Below, piece by piece: positions 34,325-44,341 of a stretch of 45,129 bases of DNA. The notes beneath the pieces were generated by a model. The model saw nothing but the letters and a program-made list of their open reading frames with translations. It did not search any database and was not told the origin of the DNA. The first letter of the stretch is position 1, and each line of letters begins with the position of its first letter. The DNA comes from Entophlyctis helioformis (Eukaryota > Chytridiomycota > Chytridiomycetes > Chytridiales > Chytriomycetaceae), in contig JAHLKH010000202.1 in assembly GCA_025526915.1 (NCBI GenBank), positions 1-45,129 of the forward strand, given 5' to 3'. The position numbers and the translations under genes are program-made.

Positions 34325-37300
34325 CAAGGGTAAAAAGACAAAGCAGCCGCTCAGAAGGAGCACACGGATTGCGACCCCAGAAGCTGTTGCCAATATTCGC
34401 GAAACGGCCATAAAGACGCTCAATGCCCTGACAAACCCAACGGATGTCAGGCATGCTGATTTCCAAGTGTCAGAATTTGGCGAGTGTTATGACCAAGCAA
34501 AGCAGATGCTGCAGTCAATTATCAATCGAGTACCGGTGCGTCTTTGCATTTGCTGGCTCTGTTTGCATGTGACGGCTTGCTGCAATTGCTTATCCTTCCA
34601 CTCAACAGGCTGTCAAGCCACCAAAACCATGCAAGATGCTGCTGCCACCTCGAGCCGCAGATGATAGAGGCACAGATTGCGACAAGGTCTTTCACATTGG
34701 TGTGCTTCAAGACACAAGGACGACTGTGAGTTGAACTGCAGGCTTGTGATTGCGAGCATCTTGTGCACATTCAAGATGGACGCCTAACATTGCATTCAAC
34801 CACGGCAGGATCCATACCTGGTCACACCGGCCATGCAGGCTGAGCGTGATAAGGAGCGAGCTGAGCAAGCTGAGAAGGCCAAGACCAAGAAGTTCATCCA
34901 GGAGCACAAGAAGGATGCAAGCAGGCAAGCCCGCCAGGCTCCATCTGATGCCGAGACACGGGCGTAAGTGGCATATGGCATGGCATGTGCCTTGAGTGTG
35001 TGTGCTGACCGGTGCGTTCTTTGACAGATGTGTGCGTGGTGAAAGATCGGCGATAGAGCAGATGCTTGAAAAGATCCACCGCATGATGGCATTGCCAGTC
35101 ATGACAGCTGCTGCTGCCATCCATGGCAATGAGGCAAGGCCAGTGGAGAGCACATACAATCGCCCTGAGCAGATCGTCAAAATGGAGGTATGAGTTTGGA
35201 TTGCCAGGTTGCTCTGCATGTCTGGCTTTGTGTATGCTGACTTGTGCTACATACAGGAAATGCTCTCTGGAGATCCAATGCTTGCAAAGTATTTTGGACA
35301 CCAGGCCAAGACGGCGCCGGCAACACAGACCCGCGGTTCGGTCTCAGAAAGCATCTTCAATGGCGTGTACCAATACACGGCCGACGTGCGGCATGCATGC
35401 ATCACTATGATCGGCGCCATCGTTGAAGAGCTCGTCGCACTTGACCCAGATGCACCGCTGCCACTCAAGTTCTGCGTCATGGAGGCCAGGAGGAATGGTG
35501 AGATGGAATATGTGTATATTGATCCTGATCACTTCAAGGACGAGAGCGCGTGGCTCTACGCCGCTGGATGCGTCCTCAGATGGCCCGTTAATGCCCAGCG
35601 CATGTACGGCGAAGGCCCGCTCTGCAGCAACACCGACATTGCTCACTATGGCGACTTGGTGAGACTTGAGGTGGGCACAATGGTCAAGATCTGCACCTTC
35701 ACCGACGACACAGCAGCAGTAGCAACAGCAGCACCAGCAGCAGTAGCCGCAGCATCCAGCAGCACCGATGCCCAACCACCAGCCATCGAGCCACCACTAC
35801 AACGGGCAGTACCATCGGCAAATGATCTGCTCAAGGTGCTCACAAACAGCACCTCTGGTGGCCAGGGTGCTGTTGATATGCTCCTGCGATACCTGGGCTA
35901 CATTCTCACCGGTCAGGAGTCAGTCATGCCGCGGGCAACAAAGCATGTGGCCCACTCGTGGATTGTGACGGTCATGCAGATGATCATCAACCGCGAATGG
36001 ACGCAGCAGATGATCCGGGACAGCATGACCAAGATGCAGGCTGGTGTGGCGCGGGCAGCCAAGATGGACGTGACGCAGGCCGGCTCATTGCTGTCAGCCA
36101 TTGTGCACATGGATGCAAGCACGATGCATGCCGTTTTGCCTGGCAGGCTTGACGACAGTTTGTGTGCAGCTGCTCGGAACGACATCTACAGCAACCTTGC
36201 ACGGGGCATCTGTGGCATGCTTGCTGTGCACTTCATGACCCACCAGTCGATGCTCATTGACTGGGCAATCCACCGACTGATTCCTGGTATATCTGCTGAC
36301 AAGGCAGCGGAATTTGCCAAGGCAATGGATACAGCCACCGGGGACGCCACGTCTGGCACGCCACTGTCGACCAGACAAGACGGACGCGTTGTCAAGATCC
36401 CACAAGCACTGCACAGGCTCACGGCGGTCGTGCGCAACAAGTCGCTGTCAGAGGCCGGCAAGTTCAAGCAGTTGTGTGATCTCGCAGGCTCATCCCTCAA
36501 GTTGTGTCCGCAGCCTGCAGGCCGTGATCCGTTTGTCCTCATCACTGAGACCACCCTCTTTTGGGCGGTGATGAGGACAAAGGATGAGCGCATCCGTGGC
36601 AATCAGGATCCTGCTTTGCAGGCATTGAGACTACAGCTTCTGCTGCACTTGGTTGGTCGCACTGCCTGTATATGCCATGTGTACACAATTTGATGCTGAC
36701 TCTGCACTTTTCTCCAAGGCTACAAAGATGCCAAGTCAGCTCTTGAGTTGCCCAATAGCATGATCCAAGACGCATTCAGCGCAAGTCGCGAGTTTCCATC
36801 TTTGACATCCTTCTCCCAGGTCTCCGCCCCAAGAAAGGTCGCTTCCAGACACCTTCAGAAGCCAAAGATGAGATGGACGCGGTTGCCAAGGCAACAGCCA
36901 AGGCGACGCAAGAGGCCGACGAGCAGGGTCTGGTTGGCAAGGAGCACGAGAAGCATATCAAGGCTGCGATTGATGCTGTGCGTCCAGCAAGACCAGCCAA
37001 GGCGATCCTACTTGGCAGCATCATGACGGATGGATACAGCATCTACCAGCTGGCTCTGGACTGCCGCACAAACCGTCCAGAGTCACCTTGCTGTATGTGG
37101 CATGCTTGAATGCGATGGTGCACACATGGATTCTGACTGCCGCCTTGATCTGCAGATCCCCAACGCAGCGTCTTCAGGCGAGCAGCCGTGGCTTGTTGAC
37201 GAGGCTGATGGCGAGCCCGATTACATTAACGGCGAATGTGAAGTTGCTGTGCCAATTCAGACGCGCACTTGTTGTCCACACCAACTGACATGCCATCCAC

Positions 37301-38887
37301 AGCCGCCGATCCAGCCAACCCGTCAACCACCAAGCCATACACGCCCAATCCTGTAAGCCACTTGCATGCCAACCTCGCGCTTTGGTGCACATGCATTGCA
37401 CATCCTCACTCATGCCATGGCATGACAGGCCCAGCGCAACTTTTACGCCTCGCAGCGACTGCCCAACATTGTCAACGCCAACAATCTGTTCACTGACCAA
37501 GGCTACCAGACTGTTCGCGTTGTCAGCTTTGATTGGGGCCAGCGGTACCTGTATGGCGCGTCCAGCATCTTGGTTGATCTCAGAGACTTTTCGTATAAGC
37601 TCGAGGCCAACTACGTGCTCTCCTCTGGCATGTTTCAAGCTGAGCGTGACTTTCAGCGGTGGTATGCATGCAATGACTCCGCCACGCGCACTCTTGACCA
37701 GATCAAACTCACAGTGCCTGCCTCTTGTGTCAGGTTTGCTGATCGATATGCCAAGGCTGCCGACATCCAGGCGGCCATTGCATTCAAGACAGCAAAGCAT
37801 GCCGATCCAAACGTCAAGCCTGGCGAAAGAGCCTTTTGGGATCTGCGCTGCCATGCGTACTGCACGCCATTCCTGAATGCACGGGTACGTTTTCTCTGTT
37901 TCTGAATGCCCATTGACATGCCGCCAAGCTGCTTGATCGCCATGCTGATTGCACTGGATGGCATGGCATGGCATGGCATTCCACAGAAGGTCAAGACAAG
38001 CGGTTTGCCATGCGCTGCAAGCGCACGTCTGATCGCGGAAACGCTCTTGAGGGCATCATGAAGCTGGCAGGATCGACCACTGGCAAGCGCGCATCTGCTG
38101 CGTCTCAAGGTCGCTGTGACAAGCCAACAGAGAAGGACATTCCCGTTGTGTGGGCATTTGGCATTGACTTTACAGGTCAAGGTGGCCGGCACGCTGTGTT
38201 TGAGAGGTTTCTCATCAGGCATCTGCGGTCGTCTGGATATGCCTATGTGCGTCTGATGCCACACTGTCCCATCCATCCATCTGTGCACCAACTGACCACC
38301 ACACACACACACACACACAGATCTACCGCTGCAACGAGAACCTGACCAGCCAGATGTGCCCGCAGTGCAAGCAGCGGATCCCATACGAGAACCGCACCAA
38401 CCTGCGACGCTACGAGTGCATACCATGCACGACCGTCTACCACCGCGATGTGCTTGGAGCCACCAACATCGGGATGGTTGCACTGTGGCATCTGCTCTTT
38501 GGACACCGCCGCTCTACTGACGCACACCAAAGCCGACAGCAATCCAGCCCACGCAAGCGCACCTCAACAGCATCGCGGCAATGCATATCTCCATCCAGCT
38601 GCGTGCAAGAAATGCTCCGTCTGTTGTCCCACAGCCTCAAACGCGGAAACACTTCAAGTCGCATGTGGCCTCATGGGACCAGATCAGCCTGCCGTCCTGT
38701 GGCGTTCAAGACGTGCTGTACAGCAGCGTTCAAGACACGGTCCATCCGTCGTCCAGCTGCGACCAGCACGCAGACAGCCTGCCCTCAAGTCACCTGTCAC
38801 TCATTCCACACAGTGACTTGTTTGACTACCAACTTTGAATCGGGGCACCTCCCGATCGACCTAACGGGTCACTTTTTCAAACGATAA
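34325..38887 (+). CDS. Fanzor (eukaryotic TnpB-like RNA-guided nuclease)
   Basis: Many exons, for example 35257-36651, 37429-37884 and 38321 onward. Before the core comes SIMTDGYSIYQLALD (about 37018-37062), the TDG block that precedes RuvC in Fanzors. RuvC-I is RVVSFDWGQRYLYG (Asp at 37531-37533). RuvC-II Glu is in CNENLTSQMCPQC (38336-38338). The zinc ribbon uses CPQC (38357, 38366) and CIPC (38417, 38426). RuvC-III is YHRDVLGATNI (Asp at 38447-38449). The triad and ribbon are complete, so guided DNA cleavage is possible. The large N-terminal exon (about 465 residues) is alpha-helical and unlike anything I know. Frame breaks near 36660-36790 and 37885-37990 leave the exact model open, and the tail after about 38500 is ambiguous between frames (stop 38887 in one, 38838 in another). 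Confidence 0.8.
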
Positions 38888-39064
38888 AGGTAAGCCTCTG
38901 GTTGGTGTGCTCGCCGCCTGTCGTCGCATGCTCGTTGCTGACTCGAACCTTCCATCGTGTGATATGCGGGCATCTATTCGACGCCTCTTGCGACGAATTT
39001 AATTCCAAAATCCTTGGTAATTGTATGAATATCGGCCTTATAAAGGATTTTTCAGATTTCGGGC
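38888..39064 (+). other. Non-coding, AT-richer stretch after Fanzor; possible guide-RNA region
   Basis: Base composition drops to AT-rich (for example 38997-39060), unlike the surrounding coding DNA. In TnpB and Fanzor systems the guide RNA is encoded at or just past the 3' end of the nuclease gene and next to the element end, so this is where it would be expected. No RNA fold has been computed. Confidence 0.25.
38994..39060 (-). repeat. Candidate right terminal inverted repeat (weak)
   Basis: The reverse complement reads GAAATCTGAA, then GGCCGAT, ATACAATTACC and TTTGGAATT, matching 31680-31735 in order. If real, the element is about 7.4 kb. The match is degenerate and could be chance similarity of AT-rich DNA. 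Confidence 0.25.
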
Positions 39065-39476
39065 TTGAAAGTCACGCTCAAGTCAGCCAGCAAGTGCGAC
39101 ACGACCGCCATCTACACTGCGTTCCAGATGCAGAAGACAGCCATATCAGTCGCGATAGTCTTTGACCCGCGACGCTCGGAAGGTGCACGGTTCCTGATGC
39201 TCTCTCGTGTGGGCGGCATCTCCACTGCTCGCCGTGCCATCAACGCCAACCTGCTCGACCCACCCACCCGTTTGGCGACGGTTCATGCTGCATCATGTGC
39301 GGCGAGGATCTGGAAGCACGCTGGAGATTGCGCACTTTGCGCTCGAGTGCACAGACGAGCGGATGTGGCTATTCGTACGGCGCATGGGCAGTGTGACTTG
39401 GACGCATGGCTTGCAGCTGCACGCGCCATTGCAACAAACGAGAATGTGGGACAACCACAAACACGGCATGCTGTAG
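39065..39476 (+). pseudogene. Probable remnant of a retrotransposon ORF (zinc-binding end of RT)
   Basis: Two frames join to give CCIMCGEDLE followed by LEIAHFALECTDERMWLFVRR. This is the C-x2-C ... H-x4-C pattern seen downstream of reverse transcriptase in non-LTR elements. The stretch before it (SRVGGISTARRAINANLL) is compatible with the same region. The reading frame changes near 39310, and no RT core is present, so it is a broken fragment at best. Identification is by pattern only. Confidence 0.3.
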
Positions 39477-39530
39477 TGCACAGCGTGCTTTGTGGAGATC
39501 AAGACCCATACTCATGCCAGGCTCCTTCAT

Positions 39531-41441
39531 TCAAACAGCCTCTGGCGGGGAGCTCAGCTGTCTGGCATCATGACGCTTGGATTGCCAACACAAGAGGCCC
39601 CAAACGCGATGCCACCTCATCTGCTTCTGCTTGATATCATTCGCTGGTGCGGATGGCGCCATCTTGTTTGACGCGGCACCAACGCTGTCCATGCTTGCTC
39701 TTGCTGTGTCTACCGGCTGTGCTGGAGCGTTGAGCATGCTGCCCATGGCCACCAGGCTGTCGTCTGCATCGATCTTGACCACGGACGCGAGGGCATCCAG
39801 CGTGATGGGCTGGTCGGTGCTGGACGACATGATGAACGTCAGCAGACTGACCACGTCGCCCAGATTTCTCTTCGCTGCGGGTTGATGCTCAGCAACCGCT
39901 TGACGGCAGCAGAGCCGATGGTTTGACCCAGATCCGGCCTTGGCAGCGGTAAGTAGTGACATGGTTGTCAGCCGTTGCAATGCCACAACAGGGCTGGTCG
40001 TGGCGGCATCTGTCTTACCATCCATCTCTTGCGCACAGGCCGCGCCGAGCAGCTCGGTCATGAGGTCTCGGACGGGATCGGGAACAAGGCCCATGGGCAG
40101 ACGCTTGATGCGCGACTTGATGTAGTTGGCAAGCAGCTCGCCCGTGAGCGCTGTTTGGCCATTGGCGCGAACAGCCTCGAGTCCGTTGTCCAACAGCAGC
40201 TGGCGGTCCTTGAGCGCGCCAGCCTGGCGGAACCACTTGCCAGACACTCGCACCTCTGCGTGGCATTCGGGTGGCATTGTTGTTGTTCGTGTTGCGGTTG
40301 TTGTGAGCACCATTCAGCGACAGAAACGGCATGCTGCGTGTCGGTCGCACCTGAATCAGCCATCCGGCTGCTCGTCAGATGCTCCTTGGCCAGTCGCACT
40401 TCGCGGACATCGGCGACGTCTAGCCGTTTCTTGATGCGGTCCATCTGCGTGTACAGCTTGTCCATGGCTGCCACTGCTCCGACTGTGAGCGATGGCTCGC
40501 CGTGGCCGAGTCTGTGCCGAGAATGCCGCAAGCAAACTCGATCGCCTCCCGCCTGTCCGCATCCGACTGGCAGTCGACATCGCACGGCATGTGCCATGGC
40601 CTTGACTGTCTTGAGAACCAGCCGGCTGAACTCTGCTGCTGATGTGGGACTGCTGTTACTGTTGCTGTCGCTGTTGCTTGCGTGATACGCGGTTTGACCA
40701 CTCTGCCCAGCATCGATAGCGTGCCGCAGGTACCCGTGCATGGCAACCTGGATGCGACGCTGCAGCCTGTCGTGGTCGATATGGACGGCCGGCTCCGTTT
40801 GCAGAGCAGCCAGCACATTGAAGCACTCGTGTGCCAGTGCAGGCGGCTAGCAGCATGCGCGTGTCAGTCTTGCTGCCCGGCTCACTCGCCTGCTGCCAAA
40901 GTGATAACATGGACACGCACCAGTTGAACGAGCGATGCCGCATGCGAGATGAAGACGGCCAGATGCTCGAGTATCCATCTCTGCGGGCGTTGGACCGCGT
41001 CGTCGTCATCATCGTTGTGTGTTGTTGCTGCTGCTGTTGTTGGGACGGCCCTTGAGCGGTGGCTAGCAATGAGCATATCGAGCATGTCTGGCACAGACAC
41101 CTTGCGAGGGTCGACGAGGTGGCTGTGGTTGCCTGCGACGATTGACGGTACAATATGCTGATGCCGCCACCACGAGCGAGAACGTTCTCTCGGCACCAGG
41201 TGCCGTGACGATAAGACTGGCGAGACGAATGGCAATCCAGTGTTCTGCGGCACCGTTTGCGAGAATCAGCAAGATGCCTTGTGTGCCAGCAACGTGACTG
41301 GAACGTACCACCAGCAACAAGCGTCTCGAGCGACTCGCCTGCCCGAGCATGTTGTGTGCGATATGGCTGGCGAAACGCCCTTCGCTCTCTGTTGTCACTG
41401 CTGGTGCTGGTGTTGCTACTGCTGCTAGCCGCTGCTGTCAT
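39531..41441 (-). CDS. Unidentified helical protein, frame interrupted
   Basis: Protein-like segments follow each other along the minus strand but in changing frames: MTAAASSSSNTSTSSDN at 41441, then LLVVRSSHVAGTQGILLILA, EHWIAIRLASLIV, HIVPSIVAGNHSHLVDPRKV, ILEHLAVFISHAASLVQLV, RREAIEFACGILGTDS, MDKLYTQMDRIKKRLDVADV, KWFRQAGALKDRQLLLDNGL and LVPDPVRDLMTELLGAAC, ending at the stop at 39531. Switches lie near 41400, 41220, 40850, 40610, 40500 and 40310. The composition suggests an armadillo/HEAT-like helical protein followed by a coiled coil. I do not recognise the family. The switches look like single-base errors rather than introns. Confidence 0.45.
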
Positions 41442-41497
41442 GGTGCTTTGTTGTTGGGGGATCGGACGCGACAAACACGGCAAGGAAAATAGGGCAT

Positions 41498-42494
41498 TTA
41501 CTGCGCGCGCGCTCGTTCAACCAGATCGGAGATGGAAAAGAATGCGTTTGAGGAGAGCATCATCGCATATTCCGATGCATTGCGAACCATCTGGTTGCGT
41601 CCTCGGGGTTCAGGCTCGCGACCAGCAAGGCAGCAATCGCGTCCGTCTTGGCCCTGCCAACCGCATTGTGGGTAAACTGCGCAGCGCCATGGGCAAGCAT
41701 CCACTCGACAACGTGCAAGTGTCCCTGCTCAGCAGCCAGTCGATGGCGTTTGCTGTGCAACCCTCTTCACGAGCCCATAGCAGCCACTGGACAGTCGCGA
41801 GATGGCCGCCACGCGCAGCCAGATCAACAGCCTTCTTCGAGGCACGCGCTCCCTTGCTGGTCAGCAGCTGCACAATGCCGAGATGGCCACACGACGCTGC
41901 CAGATCCAGCACACGTCCGCCAATGCGGGCGACTTTGGGAGCCTTGTCGAGCTTTGCAACCGTAACCAGCTCGTTGGCGAGAAGATGCATCAGGAACATC
42001 GTGTATCCATGCATCACTGCCATTGTGCCAAGTCGGACGGCCGGGTACAGCAGTGCACAGTCGAACCAGCACCGCTGCATGGGAATGTGCATTAGCAGAG
42101 ACTGCAGCGTCTGGTTGGCCAGGTGCAGCACGCGGAACCGGTTGAACATGTCGCGGGTTCTGATGTGGCCAAGGTCCGCAAGCGTGAGATGGTCAGCGGC
42201 CGGGAGCCCGTGCAGACTGCCTTGCCAGTCCATCTTGAACCCGTCGGTCCAGATGGCCTTCTTGAGCGAGTTGGAAAGGCCGTGCTTGTTGCCCAGACGA
42301 CGGTGGAGATACTGCGTTAGAGGGCCGGCACGCCCGAGGATCATGGTCTGGAGAGCGGCCGGATACAGGTCCCACACCGATCGCCTTGGATCTGCGTGCT
42401 GCCTGGAGCCGAGCGGCTTCTGTGAAGCGTAGTCCTTCGGGCTTGGCTGAGATTCAGGCATCGGCACTGCGAGACGCGTCGCGATGGGCAACAC
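41498..42494 (-). CDS. F-box-like/ankyrin-repeat protein
   Basis: The N-terminus contains WDLYPAALQTMILGRAGPLT, an F-box-like leader often placed before ankyrin repeats in chytrid proteins (from memory). Ankyrin units follow: VLDLAASCGHLGIVQLLTSK, AVDLAARGGHLATVQWLL and, after a one-base frame change near 41730, AAEQGHLHVVEWMLAHGA. A second change near 41590 reaches the end SISDLVERARAQ at 41498. About 330 residues if both are repaired. Probably a protein-interaction or ubiquitin-ligase adaptor. Confidence 0.6.
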
Positions 42495-42979
42495 CGAGCA
42501 GACGGACGGCGGCGTTGCTCCAGGAACAGGAAGGGAGCAACCACATCAACGATCACAACGGTGGTTGGCCACAACATGGGAGGCTCGGCGGCTTTTAGCA
42601 GCACCTGCAGTGGCGGTTGACAGGGTGGAGACCAGTAGCCAAGCTGGCCACAACTGCATGCTGCTGCGCCAGTCGATGTTCACTGCCAGACTGTTGAGAT
42701 GCTGGCTGGATCCGGCCACTCCCACTTTGCCAGTGCTGCGTGATACAATCAGCGGCTGTAGCGGCTTCATGCATGTCTTGGGATTGTCCTTGAGGTCGCT
42801 GTCTGGGTCGTCGTTGGAAAACAGCATCGCTAGTCTCATTGCTGGATGCCGCGAGAGCTGCTGCTGGCGAGTGTCTGCAGTCGGCTGCAAAGCAGGAAGA
42901 GTGGCTGGCAGGCCGTTGCGACGCTCCCTGGACCAGCACGACTCTCGCTGGCCATTGCAGCCGTGTGCTCTCGTGCGTG
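42495..42979. other. Intergenic region between ankyrin and carrier genes
   Basis: About 480 nt. The carrier frame stays open on the minus strand down to 42595, but carrier homology ends near 42985, so the true stop is unclear. Nothing else is supported. Confidence 0.3.
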
Positions 42980-44273
42980 TCTTTAGATGTGCGGTAATCA
43001 ATCCCAGACTTAGACCAGATCCTCTTCAATCCACACTGTTTACCGTGCTTGAACACGGTCTCGTACACGAGCACAGCAGCGCCGTTTGTTGGCGCTGACC
43101 GCAGGAAGGATGGCAGGAACCCGCGGTAGAAGCCGCGATGCCTTCTGCTCTATACATGCGCCGCCGCACCACTCTCTGATCGTCAACCGCGGCAGGTTGG
43201 CCGGATGGGTCATGATTCTGTTCTTGATGGCGTCTGTCGACAGGGTAGGATGGCACCACACGGTCAGATCCGAAACAGCAACTAGAAACGCATGTCTCCG
43301 CCACAGACCTGCTGGAAAGCTGATGGTCCAGAACGTGTTTGGCAGCCAGAGCACCGGCAAAGAACGGCACCATGGACGAGTTGACGCCCATCTTGTTCAG
43401 CTCGTTTGTATAGACCTGTGACAGCGACACGAGTCAGTCGCCCAATCCTCCGCGTACCGCTCACCATGCACAGCTCACATCGTAGCTGCCCCACAGGACC
43501 AGAAAGAACGATCGGAACATCAGGCATGCTCCCAGCCACGCCACAACCCAGACACGCCGTCCGCCCTGATGATCTGCCGTGCACAGTCAGCGGCCCGCTG
43601 TACGTCTTTGTTGCTGCGTCGTACTGCACTTGCAGCCGGCCCTTGAGCAGCTCGATGGGCGTTGCCACAAACGACACGACCACGCTGCGCCGATGCCCGC
43701 GATGCCCTGCTGGACGCTCGTCAGCTTGACAGAGGGATCGTCGCCCTGCAGACACAGCCGGAAGTTGTTGAGCGAGCCCATTTGCACCGAGTCCATGATG
43801 GCCAGCCGAGCAGCGGCGGCGTGGCGCCTTTGTACAGCGCTCGGAACCTTCTGGTGCGCCATGTCGCATTCACGGCACGGCACGGCGTGAGTGGCGGGAT
43901 CAGATCGCATCAGATCGCCAAGCAGGTGCATGCAGGTGCATGCAGGTGCGTGCAGGACAGCCGTGCAGACGGGCGGGCAGACGCACCTTGCGCACGGTGG
44001 TGACCAACAGTCGAGCGGGCCCTTGAAGCGGCCGTGGCCGCCCTGCGTCTGCATGCGCACCTTGATGGTGTCTGGCCCAGCATCCGTTCAGCGTCTGTCT
44101 GTGCGGGCGGGCAGCGTCTGTGCGGGCGGTGCATTCAAGCTGGCGGCAGGCTGTTACCGAATGGGTGGCCGACCACCAGCTTGGTGGCGCCGAGAGCAGG
44201 CCGGCCAGGAAGCCAATCCACCGCTCGACGGGATACCCGGCCTGTCGGGCCGTGTCGCTGCTGGCTGCGACAT
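42980..44273 (-). CDS. Mitochondrial carrier (SLC25), amino-acid/carnitine-like group
   Basis: Likely start MSQPAATRPDRPGIPSS at 44273. The first repeat joins LAGLLS, then GATKLVVGHPF, across an intron (about 44147 back to 44075) to DTIKVRMQTQGGHGRFKGPL. The second repeat has ALYKGATPPLLG, LAIMDSVQMGSLNNFR and FVATPIELLKGRLQVQYDAA. The third has DAIKNRIMTHPANLPRLTI and GFYRGFLPSFLRSAPTNGAA, then VLVYETVFKHG. The PxDxxK/PxExxK signatures place it in the inner-membrane carrier family, nearest the fungal carnitine/amino-acid (Crc1/Amc-1-like) types; the substrate is not decided. At least five one-base frame changes occur (for example near 44190, 44010, 43810, 43680 and 43120), and the C-terminal boundary is approximate. 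Confidence 0.7.
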
Positions 44274-44341
44274 GAGCGTGCAGATCTGGCGTCTGTTTGG
44301 TCGATTGCACGTGAAGCTGCGCGAAGGGATAGAAGGACAAA

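Noticed and set aside
36652..36760. Single simple intron joining the two Fanzor exons here
   Set aside because: The best 3' splice site (after TTCTCCAAG at about 36718) leads into a frame that fails later. An alternative AG at 36761 gives the frame RIQRKSRVSIFDILLPGL. I could not choose between them, so both are left open.
32178..38887. Viral origin of the Fanzor gene
   Set aside because: Fanzors also occur in giant viruses, but the many spliceosomal introns and lack of viral neighbours argue for a long-resident fungal element.
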